Shown here piece after piece: positions 11,708 to 25,269 of a stretch of 64,000 nt of DNA (positions are counted from its first letter, which is position 1; every line of letters starts with the position of its first letter). Source of the stretch: Hetaerina americana (Eukaryota; Arthropoda; Insecta; Odonata; Calopterygidae); the NCBI GenBank assembly GCA_022747635.1, contig JAKTNV010000661.1, positions 1 to 64,000 of the forward strand, written 5' to 3'. The notes beneath the pieces were generated by a model that did no database searches, had not been told where the DNA came from, and saw only the letters and a program-made list of their open reading frames with translations. The position numbers were made by a program, and so were the translations under genes.

Positions 11708-14200
11708 CCCAGAATAAATCTTTAAAGACAGGAAATGAGCATAAAAGATGCCTAAGCGAAAGTGTTAATGTTAGTCAAAGAGCCCAAATTTCAAAAAATA
11801 TTGCGAAAAACAACAATCTTCCATTATAGAGTGAATGTTTGAGGTGTATAGAAGGCATTTATTTCATTTTTAGAAATTTTAATTTTTCACATTTTTCCAT
11901 GAAAAGTGCCAATACCCCCCCCTTTGGGTTCTAGGTGAAATTCCCACTTGACACAAATCAAACAACAATGTTTCCATGGTGTGTATTGTTGTTCATTTTC
12001 ATCAAATAAACAAAATAAAACCCAGAGTTAATTATTAAGGACAAGAAATGAGCATAAAAGATGCCTCAGCGCAAGTGTTAATGTTAGTAAAAGAGCCCAA
12101 ATTTCAAATAATATTGCGAAAAACAACAATCTTCCATTATAGAGTGAATGTTTGAGGTGTATAGAAGGCATTTATTTCATTTTTAGAAATTTTAATTTTT
12201 CACATTTCTCCATGAAAAGTGCCAATACCCCCCTCTTTGGGTTCTAGGTTAAATTCTCACTCGACACAAATCAAACAAAAACGTTTCAATGGCGTGTATT
12301 GTTGTTCATTTTCATCAAATAAACAAAATAAAACCCAGAATAAATCATTAAAGACAGGAAATGAGCATAAAAGATGCCTCAGCGCAAGTGTTAATGTTAG
12401 TAAAAGAGCCCAAATTTCAAAAAATATTGCGAAAAACAACAATCTTCCATTATAGAGTGAATGTTTGAGGTGTATAGAAGGCATTTATTTCATTTTTAGA
12501 AATTTTAATTTTTCACATTTCTCCATGAAAAGTGCCAATACCCCCCTCTTTGGGTTTTAGGTTAAATTCTCACTCGACACAAATCAAACAAAAATGTTTC
12601 CATGGCGTGTATTGTTGTTCATTTTCATCAAATAAACAAAATAAAACCCAGAATAAATCATTAAAGACAGGAAATGAGCATAAAAGATGCCTCAGCGCAA
12701 GTGTTAATGTTAGTAAAAGAGCCCAAATTTCAAAAAATATTGCGAAAAACAACATTCTTCCATTATAGAGTGAATGTTTGAGGTGTATAGAAGGCATTTA
12801 TTTCATTTTTAGAAATTTTAATTTTTCACATTTTTCCATGAAAAGTGCCAATACCCCCCCCTTTGGGTTCTACATGAAAATCTCACTCGACATAAATCAA
12901 ACAAAAATGTTTCCATGGTGTGTATTGTTGTTCATTTTCATCAAATAAACAAAATAAAACCCAGAATAAATCATTAAAGACAAGAAATGAGCATAAAAGA
13001 TGCCTCAGCGCAAGTGTTAATGTTAGTAAAAGAGCCCAAATTTCAAAAAATATTGCGAAAAACAACAATCTTCCATTATAGAGTAAATATTTGAGGTGTA
13101 TAGAAGGCATTTATTTCATTTTTAGAAATTTTTATTTTTCACATTTTTCCATGAAAAGTGCCAATACCCCCCCCTTTGGGTTCTAGGTGAAAATCTCACT
13201 CGACACAAATCAAACAAAAATGTTTCCATGGTGTGTATTGTTGTTCATTTTCATCAAATAAACAAAATAAAACCCAGAATAAATCATTAAAGACAAGAAA
13301 TGAGCATAAAAGATGCCTCAGCGCAAGTGTTAATGTTAGTAAAAGAGCCCAAATTTCAAAAAATATTGCGAAAAACAACAATCTTCCATTATAGAGTAAA
13401 TATTTGAGGTGTATAGAAGGCATTTATTTCATTTTTAGAAATTTTTATTTTTCACATTTTTCCATGAAAAGTGCCAATACCCCCCCCTTTGGGTTCTAGG
13501 TGAAAATCTCACTCGACACAAATCAAACAAAAATGTTTCCATGGTGTGCATTGTTGTTCATTTTTATCAAATAAACAAATTAAAACCCAGAGTTAATCAT
13601 TAAAGACAGGAAATGAGCATAAAAGATGCCTCAGCGCTTAGTAAAAGAGCCCAAATTTCAAAAAATATTGCGAAAAACAACAATCTTCCATTATAGAGTG
13701 AATGTTTGAGGTGTATAGAAGGCATTTATTTCATTTTTAGAAATTTTAATTTTTCACATTTCTCCATGAAAAGTGCCAATACCCCCCCCTTTGGGTTCTA
13801 GGTGAAATTTTCACTCGATACAATTCAAAGAAAAATTTTTCCATGGTGTGTATTGTTGTTCATTTTCATCAAATAAACAAAACAAAACCCAGAATTAATC
13901 ATTAAAGACAAGAAATGAGCATAAAAGATGCCTCAGCGCAAGTTTTAATTTTTGTAAAAGAGCGCAAATTTCAAATAATATTGCGAAAAACAACAATCTT
14001 CCATTATAGAGTGAATGTTTGAGGTGTATAGAAGGCATTTATTTCATTTTTAGAAATTTTAATTTTTCACATTTTTCCATGAAAAGTGCCAATTCCCCCC
14101 CCTTTGGGTTCAAGGTGAAAATCTCACTCGACACAAATCAAACAAAAATGTTTCCATGGTGTGTATTGTTGTTCATTTTCATCAAATGAACAAAATAAAA
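11708..14200 (+). repeat. 8-monomer (2493-bp) tandem duplication, second copy
   Basis: The junction with the first copy lies inside the monomer at 11538, between 11696 and 11720. Its 5' part has gggttcaagg and caaatgaac, as in the monomer at 14031; its 3' part has aataaatcttt and cctaagcgaaag, as in the monomer at 9045. The copy ends near 14200, where the monomer at 14031 continues with the aataaatcatt form instead. Confidence 0.88.
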
Positions 14201-14343
14201 CCCAGAATAAATCATTAAAGACAAGAAATGAGCATAAAAGATGCCTCAGCGCAAGTGTTAATGTTAGTAAAAGAGCCCAAATTTCAAAAAATATTGCGAA
14301 AAACAACAATCTTCCATTGTAGAGTAAATATTTGAGGTGTATA

Positions 14344-17300
14344 GAAGGCATTTATTTCATTTTTAGAAATTTTTATTTTTCACATTTTTCCATGAAAAGT
14401 GCCAATACCCCCCCCTTTGGGTTCTAGGTGAAAATCTCACTCGACACAAATCAAACAAAAATGTTTCCATGGTGTGCATTGTTGTTCATTTTCATCAAAT
14501 AAACAAATTAAAACCCAGAGTTAATCATTAAAGACAGGAAATGAGCATAAAAGATGCCTCAGCGCTTAGTAAAAGAGCCCAAATTTCAAAAATTATTGCG
14601 AAAAACAACAATCTTCCATTATAGAGTGAATGTTTGAGGTGTATAGAAGGCATTTATTTCATTTTTAGAAATTTTAATTTTTCACATTTTTCCATGAAAA
14701 GTGCCAATACCCCCCCCTTTGGGTTCTAGGTGAAATTCTCACTTGACACAAATCAAACAACAATGTTTCCATGGTGTGTATTGTTGTTCATTTTCATCAA
14801 ATAAACAAAATAAAACCCAGAGTTAATCATTAAAGACAAGAAATGAGCATAAAAGATGCCTCAGCGCAAGTGTTAATGTTAGTAAAAGATCCCAAATTTC
14901 AAAAAATATTGCGAAAAACAACAATCTTCCATAATAGAGTAAATGTTTGAGGTGTATAGAAGGCATTTATTTCATTTTTAGAAATTTTAATGTTTCACAT
15001 TTTTCCATGAAAAGTGCCAATTCCCCCCCCTTTGGGTTCTAGGTGAAAATCTCACTCGACACAAATCAAACAAAAATGTTTCCATGGTGTTTATTGTTGT
15101 TCATTTTCATCAAATAAACAAAAGAAAACCCAGAGTTAATCATTAAGGACAAGAAATGAGCATAAAAGATGCCTCAGCGCAAGTGTTAATGTTAGTAAAA
15201 GAGCCCAAATTTCAAATAATATTGCGAAAAACAACAATCTTCCATTATAGAGTGAATGTTTGAGGTGTATAGAAGGCATTTATTTCATTTTTAGAAATTT
15301 TAATTTTTCACATTTCTCCATGAAAAGTGCCAATACCCCCCTCTTTGGGTTCTAGGTTAAATTCTCACTCGACACAAATCAAACAAAAACGTTTCCATGG
15401 CGTGTATTGTTGTTCATTTTCATCAAATAAACAAAATAAAACCCAGAATAAATCATTAAAGACAGGAAATGAGCATAAAAGATGCCTCAGCGCAAGTGTT
15501 AATGTTAGTAAAAGAGCCCAAATTTCAAAAAATATTGCGAAAAACAACTATCTTCCATTATAGAGTGAATGTTTGAGGTGTATAGAAGGCATTTATTTCA
15601 TTTTTAGAAATTTTAATTTTTCACATTTCTCCATGAAAAGTGCCAATACCCCCCTCTTTGGGTTTTAGGTTAAATTCTCACTCGACACAAATCAAACAAA
15701 AATGTTTCCATGGCGTGTATTGTTGTTCATTTTCATCAAATAAACAAAATAAAACCCAGAATAAATCATTAAAGACAGGAAATGAGCATAAAAGATGCCT
15801 CAGCGCAAGTGTTAATGTTAGTAAAAGAGCCCAAATTTCAAAAAATATTGCGAAAAACAACAATCTTCCATTATAGAGTGAATGTTTGAGGTGTATAGAA
15901 GGCATTTATTTCATTTTTAGAAATTTTAATTTTTCACATTTTTCCATGAAAAGTGCCAATACCCCCCCCTTTGGGTTCTACATGAAAATCTCACTCGACA
16001 TAAATCAAACAAAAATGTTTCCATGGTGTGTATTGTTGTTCATTTTCATCAAATAAACAAAATAAAACCCAGAATAAATCAATAAAGACAAGAAATGAGC
16101 ATAAAAGATGCCTCAGCGCAAGTGTTAATGTTAGTTAAAGAGCCCAAATTTCAAATAATATTGCGAAAAACAACAATCTTCCATTATAGAGTGAATGTTT
16201 GAGGTGTATAGAAGGCATTTATTTCATTTTTAGAAATTTTAATTTTTCACATTTTTCCATGAAAAGTGCCAATACCCCCCCTTTGGGTTCTAGGTGAAAA
16301 TCTCACTCGACACAAATCAAACAAAAATGTTTCCATGGTGTGTATTGTTGTTCATTTTCATCAAATAAACAAAATAAAACCCAGAATAAATCATTAAAGA
16401 CAAGAAATGAGCATAAAAGATGCCTCGGCGCAAGTGTAAATGTTAGTAAAAGAGCCCAAATTTCAAAAAATATTGCGAAAAACAACAATCTTCCATTATA
16501 GAGTAAATATTTGAGGTGTATAGAAGGCATTTATTTCATTTTTAGAAATTTTAATTTTTCACATTTTTCCATGAAAAGTGCCAATACCCCCCCCTTTGGG
16601 TTCTAGGTGAAAATCTCACTCGACACAAATCAAACAAAAATGTTTCCATGGTGTGTATTGTTGTTCATTTTCATCAAATAAACAAAATAAAACCCAGAGT
16701 TAATCATTAAAGACAAGAAATGAGCATAAAAGATGCCTCAGCGCAAGTGTTAATGTTAGTAAAAGATCCCAAATTTCAAAAAATATTGCGAAAAACAACA
16801 ATCTTCCATAATAGAGTAAATGTTTGAGGTGTATAGAAGGCATTTATTTCATTTTTAGAAATTTTAATGTTTCACATTTTTCCATGAAAAGTGCCAATTC
16901 CCCCCCCTTTGGGTTCTAGGTGAAAATCTCACTCGACACAAATCAAACAAAAATGTTTCCATGGTGTTTATTGTTGTTCATTTTCATCAAATAAACAAAA
17001 GAAAACCCAGAGTTAATCATTAAGGACAAGAAATGAGCATAAAAGATGCCTCAGCGCAAGTGTTAATGTTAGTAAAAGAGCCCAAATTTCAAATAATATT
17101 GCGAAAAACAACAATCTTCCATTATAGAGTGAATGTTTGAGGTGTATAGAAGGCATTTATTTCATTTTTAGAAATTTTAATTTTTCACATTTCTCCATGA
17201 AAAGTGCCAATACCCCCCTCTTTGGGTTCTAGGTTAAATTCTCACTCGACACAAATCAAACAAAAACGTTTCCATGGCGTGTATTGTTGTTCATTTTCAT

Positions 17301-18399
17301 CAAATAAACAAAATAAAACCCAGAATAAATCATTAAAGACAGGAAATGAGCATAAAAGATGCCTCAGCGCAAGTGTTAATGTTAGTAAAAGAGCCCAAAT
17401 TTCAAAAAATATTGCGAAAAACAACTATCTTCCATTATAGAGTGAATGTTTGAGGTGTATAGAAGGCATTTATTTCATTTTTAGAAATTTTAATTTTTCA
17501 CATTTCTCCATGAAAAGTGCCAATACCCCCCTCTTTGGGTTTTAGGTTAAATTCTCACTCGACACAAATCAAACAAAAATGTTTCCATGGCGTGTATTGT
17601 TGTTCATTTTCATCAAATAAACAAAATAAAACCCAGAATAAATCATTAAAGACAGGAAATGAGCATAAAAGATGCCTCAGCGCAAGTGTTAATGTTAGTA
17701 AAAGAGCCCAAATTTCAAAAAATATTGCGAAAAACAACAATCTTCCATTATAGAGTGAATGTTTGAGGTGTATAGAAGGCATTTATTTCATTTTTAGAAA
17801 TTTTAATTTTTCACATTTTTCCATGAAAAGTGCCAATACCCCCCCCTTTGGGTTCTACATGAAAATCTCACTCGACATAAATCAAACAAAAATGTTTCCA
17901 TGGTGTGTATTGTTGTTCATTTTCATCAAATAAACAAAATAAAACCCAGAATAAATCAATAAAGACAAGAAATGAGCATAAAAGATGCCTCAGCGCAAGT
18001 GTTAATGTTAGTTAAAGAGCCCAAATTTCAAATAATATTGCGAAAAACAACAATCTTCCATTATAGAGTGAATGTTTGAGGTGTATAGAAGGCATTTATT
18101 TCATTTTTAGAAATTTTAATTTTTCACATTTTTCCATGAAAAGTGCCAATACCCCCCCTTTGGGTTCTAGGTGAAAATCTCACTCGACACAAATCAAACA
18201 AAAATGTTTCCATGGTGTGTATTGTTGTTCATTTTCATCAAATAAACAAAATAAAACCCAGAATAAATCATTAAAGACAAGAAATGAGCATAAAAGATGC
18301 CTCGGCGCAAGTGTAAATGTTAGTAAAAGAGCCCAAATTTCAAAAAATATTGCGAAAAACAACAATCTTCCATTATAGAGTAAATATTTGAGGTGTATA
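14344..18399 (+). repeat. Region of 13 monomers containing the 6-monomer tandem duplication
   Basis: Monomer starts: 14344, 14646, 14959, 15272, 15585, 15898, 16211, 16523, 16836, 17149, 17462, 17775, 18088. The short-class copy is at 14344. The monomers at 14959 and 16836 share the otherwise rare aatgtttcac, gtgtttattg and caaaagaaaac variants, which fixes the duplication period at 1877 bp. Confidence 0.88.
14770..16646 (+). repeat. 6-monomer (1877-bp) tandem duplication, first copy
   Basis: Landmarks at 14881 (agatccc), 15002 (aatgtttcac nearby), 15327 (ccccctcttt with gttaaattctc), 15547 (acaactatc), 16081 (aatcaataaag) and 16430 (gcctcggcg) all recur 1877 bp later. The copies look almost identical; I did not notice a difference in the variants compared. 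Confidence 0.87.
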
Positions 18400-18523
18400 G
18401 AAGGCATTTATTTCATTTTTAGAAATTTTAATTTTTCACATTTTTCCATGAAAAGTGCCAATACCCCCCCCTTTGGGTTCTAGGTGAAAATCTCACTCGA
18501 CACAAATCAAACAAAAATGTTTC
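16647..18523 (+). repeat. 6-monomer (1877-bp) tandem duplication, second copy
   Basis: The junction falls in the monomer at 16523, between about 16637 and 16656. To its left the sequence has caaacaaaaatg with cactcgac, as in the monomer at 18400; to its right it has gtgtattg, gacaag and agatccc, as in the monomer at 14646. The second copy ends inside the monomer at 18400, where gtgcattg and the 11-bp deletion begin. Confidence 0.87.
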
Positions 18524-21500
18524 CATGGTGTGCATTGTTGTTCATTTTCATCAAATAAACAAATTAAAACCCAGAGTTAATCATTAAAGACAGGAAATGA
18601 GCATAAAAGATGCCTCAGCGCTTAGTAAAAGAGCCCAAATTTCAAAAAATATTGCGAAAAACAACAATCTTCCATTATAGAGTGAATGTTTGAGGTGTAT
18701 AGAAGGCATTTATTTCATTTTTAGAAATTTTAATTTTTCACATTTCTCTATGAAAAGTGCCAATACCCCCCCTTTGGGTTCTAGGTGAAATTCTCACTCG
18801 ACACAATTCAAAGAAAAATTTTTCCATGGTGTGTATTGTTGTTCATTTTCATCAAATAAACAAAACAAAACCCAGAGTTAATCATTAATGACAAGAAATG
18901 AGCATAAAAGATGCCTCAGCGCAAGTGTTAATGTTAGTAAAAGGGCCCAAATTTCAAAAAATATTGCGAAAAACAACAATCTTCCATTATAGAGTGAATG
19001 TTTGAGGTGTATAGAAGGCATTTATTTCATTTTTAGAAATTTTTATTTTTCACATTTTTCCATGAAAAGTGCCAATACCCCCCCTTTGGGTTCTACATGA
19101 AAATCTCACTCGACACAAATCAAACAGAAATGTTTCCATGGTGTGTATTGTTGTTCATTTTCATCAAATAAACAAAATAAAACCCATAGTTAATCATTAA
19201 AGACAGGAAATGAGCATAAAAGATGCCTCAGAGCAAGTGTTAATATTAGTCAAAGAGCCCAAATTTCAAAAAAGAATTCGAAAAACAACAATCTTCCATT
19301 ATAGAGTAAATGTTTGAGGTGTATAGAAGGCATTTATTTCATTTTTAGAAATTTTAATTTTTCACATTTTTCCATGAAAAGTGCCAATACCCCCCTCTTT
19401 GGGTTCTAGGTGAAATTCTCACTCGACACAATTCAAACAGAAATGTTTCCATGGTGTGTATTGTTGTTCGTTTTCATCAAATAAACAAAATAAAACCCAG
19501 AATAAATCTTTAAAGACAGGAAATGAGCATAAAAGATGCCTAAGCGAAAGTGTTAATGTTAGTCAAAGAGCCCAAATTTCAAAAAATATTGCGAAAAACA
19601 ACAATCTTCCATTATAGAGTGAATGTTTGAGGTGTATAGAAGGCATTTATTTCATTTTTAGAAATTTTAATTTTTCACATTTTTCCATGAAAAGTGCCAA
19701 TACCCCCCCCTTTGGGTTCTAGGTGAAATTCCCACTTGACACAAATCAAACAACAATGTTTCCATGGTGTGTATTGTTGTTCATTTTCATCAAATAAACA
19801 AAATAAAACCCAGAGTTAATCATTAAAGACAGAAATGAGCATAAAAGATGCCTCAGCGCAAGTGTTAATGTTAGTAAAAGATCCCAAATTTCAAAAAATA
19901 TTGCGAAAAACAACAATCTTCCATAATAGAGTAAATGTTTGAGGTGTATAGAAGGCATTTATTTCATTTTTAGAAATTTTAATTTTTCACATTTTTCCAT
20001 GAAAAGTGCCAATCCCCCCCCCTTAGGGTTCTAGGTGAAAATCTCACTCGACACAAATCAAACAAAAATGTTTCCATGGTGTTTATTGTTGTTCATTTTC
20101 ATCAAATAAACAAAAGAAAACCCAGAGTTAATTATTAAGGACAAGAAATGAGCATAAAAGATGCCTCAGCGCAAGTGTTAATGTTAGTAAAAGAGCCCAA
20201 ATTTCAAATAATATTGCGAAAAACAACAATCTTCCATTATAGAGTGAATGTTTGAGGTGTATAGAAGGCATTTATTTCATTTTTAGAAATTTTAATTTTT
20301 CACATTTCTCCATGAAAAGTGCCAATACCCCCCTCTTTGGGTTCTAGGTTAAATTCTCACTCGACACAAATCAAACAAAAACGTTTCAATGGCGTGTATT
20401 GTTGTTCATTTTCATCAAATAATCAAAATAAAACCCAGAATAAATCATTAAAGACAGGAAATGAGCATAAAAGATGCCTCAGCGCAAGTGTTAATGTTAT
20501 TAAAAGAGCCCAAATTTCAAAAAATATTGCGAAAAACAACAATCTTCCATTATAGAGTGAATGTTTGAGGTGTATAGAAGGCATTTATTTCATTTTTAGA
20601 AATTTTAATTTTTCACATTTCTCCATGAAAAGTGCCAATACCCCCCTCTTTGGGTTTTAGGTTAAATTCTCACTCGACACAAATCAAACAAAAATGTTTC
20701 CATGGCGTGTATTGTTGTTCATTTTCATCAAATAAACAAAATAAAACCCAGAATAAATCATTAAAGACAGGAAATGAGCATAAAAGATGCCTCAGCGCAA
20801 GTGTTAATGTTAGTAAAAGAGCCCAAATTTCAAAAAATATTGCGAAAAACAACAATCTTCCATTATAGAGTGAATGTTTGAGGTGTATAGAAGGCATTTA
20901 TTTCATTTTTAGAAATTTTAATTTTTCACATTTTTCCATGAAAAGTGCCAATACCCCCCCCTTTGGGTTCTACATGAAAATCTCACTCGACATAAATCAA
21001 ACAAAAATGTTTCCATGGTGTGTATTGTTGTTCATTTTCATCAAATAAACAAAATAAAATCCAGAATAAATCATTAAAGACAAGAAATGAGCATACAAGA
21101 TGCCTCAGCGCAAGTGTTAATGTTAGTAAAAGAGCCCAAATTTCAAAAAATATTGCGAAAAACAACAATCTTCCATTATAGAGTAAATATTTGAGGTGTA
21201 TAGAAGGCATTTATTTCATTTTTAGAAATTTTTATTTTTCACATTTTTCCATGAAAAGTGCCAATACCCCCCCCTTTGGGTTCTAGGTGAAATTTTCACT
21301 CGATACAATTCAAAGAAAAATTTTTCCATGGTGTGTATTGTTGTTCATTTTCATCAAATAAACAAAACAAAACCCAGAGTTAATCATAAAAGACAAGAAA
21401 TGAGCATAAAAGATGCCTCAGCGCAAGTTTTAATTTTTGTAAAAGAGCCCAAATTTCAAATAATATTGCGAAAAACAACAATCTTCCATTATAGAGTAAA

Positions 21501-23066
21501 TATTTGAGGTGTATAGAAGGCATTTATTTCATTTTTAGAAATTTTTATTTTTCACATTTTTCCATGAAAAGTGCCAATACCCCCCCCTTTGGGTTCTAGG
21601 TGAAAATCTCACTCGACACAAATCAAACAAAAATGTTTCCATGGTGTGCATTGTTGTTCATTTTCATCAAATAAACAAATTAAAACCCAGAGTTAATCAT
21701 TAAAGACAGGAAATGAGCATAAAAGATGCCTCAGCGCTTAGTAAAAGAGCCCAAATTTCAAAAAATATTGCGAAAAACAACAATCTTCCATTATAGAGTG
21801 AATGTTTGAGGTGTATAGAAGGCATTTATTTCATTTTTAGAAATTTTAATTTTTTACATTTCTCCATGAAAAGTGCCAATCCCCCCCCCTTTGGGTCCTA
21901 GGTGAAATTCTCACTCGAAACAATTCAAAGAAAAATTTTTCCATGGTGTGTATTGTTGTTCATTTTCATCAAATAAACAAAACAAAACCCAGAGTTAATC
22001 ATTAATGACAAGAAATGAGCATAAAAGATGCCTCAGCACAAGTGTTAATGTTAGTAAAAGAGCCCAAATTTCAAAAAATATTGCGAAAAACAACAATCTT
22101 CCATTGTAGAGTGTATGTTTGAATTGTATAGAAGGCATTTATTTCATTTTTAGAAATTTTAATTTTTCACATTTTTCCATGAAAAGTGCCATTACCCCCC
22201 CCTTTGGGTTCTAGGGGAAATTCTCACTCGACACAAATCAAACAAAAATGTTTCCATGGTGTGTATTGTTGTTCATTTTCATCAAATAAACAAAATAAAA
22301 CCCAGAATAAATCATTAAAGACAGGAAATGAGCATAAAAGATGCCTCAGCGCAAGTGTTAATGTTAGTAAAAGAGCCCAAATTTCAAAAAATATTGCGAA
22401 AAACAACAATCTTCCATTATAGAGTGAATCTTTGAGGTGTATAGAAGGCATTTATTTCATTTTTAGAAATTTTTATTTTTCACATTTTTCCATGAAAAGT
22501 GCCAATACCCCCCCCTTTGGGTTCTAGGTGAAATTCTCACTCGACACATCAAACAAAAATGTTTCCATGGTGTGTATTGTTGTTCATTTTCTTCAAATAA
22601 ACAAAATAAAACCCAGAGTTAATCATTAAAGACAGGAAATGAGCATAAAAGATGCCTCAGCGCAAGTGTTAATGTTAGTAAAAGAGCCCAAATTTCAAAA
22701 AATATTGCGAAAAACAACAATCTTCCATTATAGAGTGAATGTTTGAGGTGTATAGAAGGCATTTATTTCATTTTTAGAAATTTTTATTTTTCACATTTTT
22801 CCATGAAAAGTGCAAATACCCCCCCTTTGGGTTCTACATGAAAATCTCACTCAACACAAATCAAACAGAAATGTTTCCATGGTGTGTATTGTTGTTCATT
22901 TTCATCAAATAAACAAAATAAAACCCATAGTTAATCATTAAAGACAGGAAATGAGCATAAAAGATGCCTCAGCGCAAGTGTTAATATTAGTCAAAGAGCC
23001 CAAATTTCAAAAAAGATTGCGAAAAACAACAATCTTCCATTATAGAGTAAATGTTTGAGGTGTATA
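18400..23066 (+). repeat. 15 monomers linking the early duplications to the homogenised core
   Basis: Monomer starts: 18400, 18702, 19014, 19326, 19639, 19951, 20264, 20577, 20890, 21203, 21516, 21818, 22131, 22444, 22755. Short-class copies are at 18400 and 21516. The stretch to about 19.8 kb copies 8.1-9.5 kb; 20264, 20577 and 20890 copy 9671, 9984 and 10297 at a slightly different shift (10593 bp, 34 monomers), so one extra monomer separates the two matches. The monomers at 22444 and 22755 recur, modified, at 56893 and 57203. Confidence 0.82.
21203..21515 (+). repeat. Mosaic monomer with a conversion-like internal tract
   Basis: Both ends belong to one class: the 5' end has aaatttttattttt and ttttccatg, and the 3' end has agagtaaatatttgagg. 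The middle (about 21290-21480) carries the linked set of another class: aaattttcactcgatac, attcaaagaaaaattttt, caaaacaaaac, agttttaatttttg and caaataatattg, as in the monomer at 11225. Two switches inside one monomer are most simply explained by a short gene-conversion tract, although two separate crossovers cannot be excluded. Confidence 0.7.
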
Positions 23067-25269
23067 GAAGGCATTTTTTTCATTTTTAGAAATTTTAATT
23101 TTTCACATTTTTCCATGAAAAGTGCCAATACCCCCCTCTTTGGGTTCTAGGTGAAATTCTCACTCGACACAATTCAAACAGAAATGTTTCCATGGTGTGT
23201 ATTGTTGTTCGTTTTCATCAAATAAACAAAATAAAACCCAGAATAAATCTTTAAAGACAGGAAATGAGCATAAAAGATGCCTAAGCGCAAGTGTTAATGT
23301 TAGTTAAAGAGCCCAAATTTCAAAACATATTGCGAAAAACAACAATCTTCCATTATAGAGTGAATGTTTGAGGTGTATAGAAGGCATTTATTTCATTTTT
23401 AGAAATTTTAATTTTTCACATTTTTCCATGAAAAGTGCCAATACCCCCCCCTTTGGGTTCTAAGTGAAATTCTCACTTGACACAAATCAAACAACAATGT
23501 TTCCATGGTGTGTATTGGTTTTCATTTTCATCAAATAAACAAAATAAAACCCAGAGTTAATCATTAAAGACAAGAAATGAGCATAAAAGATGCCTCAGCG
23601 CAAGTGTTAATGTTAGTAAAAGATCCCAAATTTCAAAAAATATTGCGAAAAACAACAATCTTCCATAATAGAGTAAATGTTTGAGGTGTATAGAAGGCAT
23701 TTATTTCATTTTTAGAAATTTTAATTTTTCACATTTTTCCATGAAAAGTGCCAATTCCCCCCCCTTTGGGTTCTAGGTGAAAATCTCACTCGACACAAAT
23801 CAAACAAAAATGTTTCCATGGTGTTTATTGTTGTTCATTTTCATCAAATAAACAAAATAAAACCCAGAGTTAATCATTAAGGACAAGAAATGAGCATAAA
23901 AGATGCCTCAGCGCAAGTGTTAATGTTAGTAAAAGAGCCCAAATTTCAAATAAGATTGCGAAAAACAACAATCTTCAATTATAGAGTGAATGTTTGAGGT
24001 GTATAGAAGGCATTTATTTCATTTTTAGAAATTTTAATTTTTCACATTTCTCCATGAAAAGTGCCAATACCCCCCTCTTTGGGTTCTAGGTTAAATTCTC
24101 ACTCGACACAAATCAAACAAAAACGTTTCCATGGCGTGCATTGTTGTTCATTTTCATCAAATAAACAAAATAAAACCCAGAATAAATCATTAAAGACAGG
24201 AAATGAGCATAAAAGATGCCTCAGCGCAAGTGTTAATGTTAGTAAAAGAGCCCAAATTTCAAAAAATATTGCGAAAAACGACAATCTTCCATTATAGAGT
24301 GAATGTTTGAGGTGTATAGAAGGCATTTATTTCATTTTTAGATATTTTAATTTTTCACATTTCTCCATGAAAAGTGCCAATACCCCCCTCTTTGGGTTTT
24401 AGGTTAAATTCTCACTCGACACAAATCAAACAAAAATGTTTCCATGGTGTGTATTGTTGTTCATTTTCATCAAATAAACAAAATAAAACCCAGAATAAAT
24501 CATTAAAGACAAGAAATGAGCATAAAAGATGCCTCAGCGCAAGTGTTAATGTTAGTAAAAGAGCCCAAATTTCAAAAAATATTGCGAAAAACAACAATCT
24601 TCCATTATAGAGTAATTATTTGAGGTGTATAGATGGCATTTATTTCATTTTTAGAAATTTTTATTTTTCACATTTTTCCATGAAAAGTGCCAATACCCCC
24701 CCCTTTGGGTTCTAGGTGAAAATCTCACTCGACACAAATCAAACAAAAATGTTTCCATGGTGTGCATTGTTGTTCATTTTCATCAAATAAACAAATTAAA
24801 ACCCAGAGTTAATCATTAAAGACAGGAAATGAGCATAAAAGATGCCTCAGCGCTTAGTAAAAGAGCCCAAATTTCAAAAAATATTGCGAAAAACAACAAT
24901 CTTCCATTATAGAGTGAATGTTTGAGGTGTAAAGAAGGCATTTATTTCATTTTTAGAAATTTTAATTTTTCACATTTTTCCATGAAAAGTGCCAATACTC
25001 CCCCCTTTTGGTTCTAGGTGCAATTCTCACTCGACACAAATCAAACAAAAATGTTTCCATGGTGTGTATTGTTGTTCATTTTCATCAAATAAACAAAACA
25101 AAACCCAGAGTTAATCATTAAAGACAAGAAATGAGCATAAAAGATGCCTCAGCGCAAGTTTTAATTTTTGTAAAAGAGCCCAAATTTCAAATAATATTGC
25201 GAAAAACAACAATCTTCCATTATAGAGTGAATGTTTGAGGTGTATAGAAGGCATTTATTTCATTTTCAG

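Larger units (their letters stand above)
9045..14343 (+). repeat. Region of 17 monomers containing the 8-monomer tandem duplication
   Basis: Monomer starts: 9045, 9358, 9671, 9984, 10297, 10610, 10923, 11225, 11538, 11851, 12164, 12477, 12790, 13103, 13416, 13718, 14031. Short-class copies are at 10923 and 13416. Two monomers (9671, 12164) have lost the NcoI site through caatggcg. The order of variant classes in 9.2-11.7 kb is repeated exactly in 11.7-14.2 kb. Confidence 0.88.
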
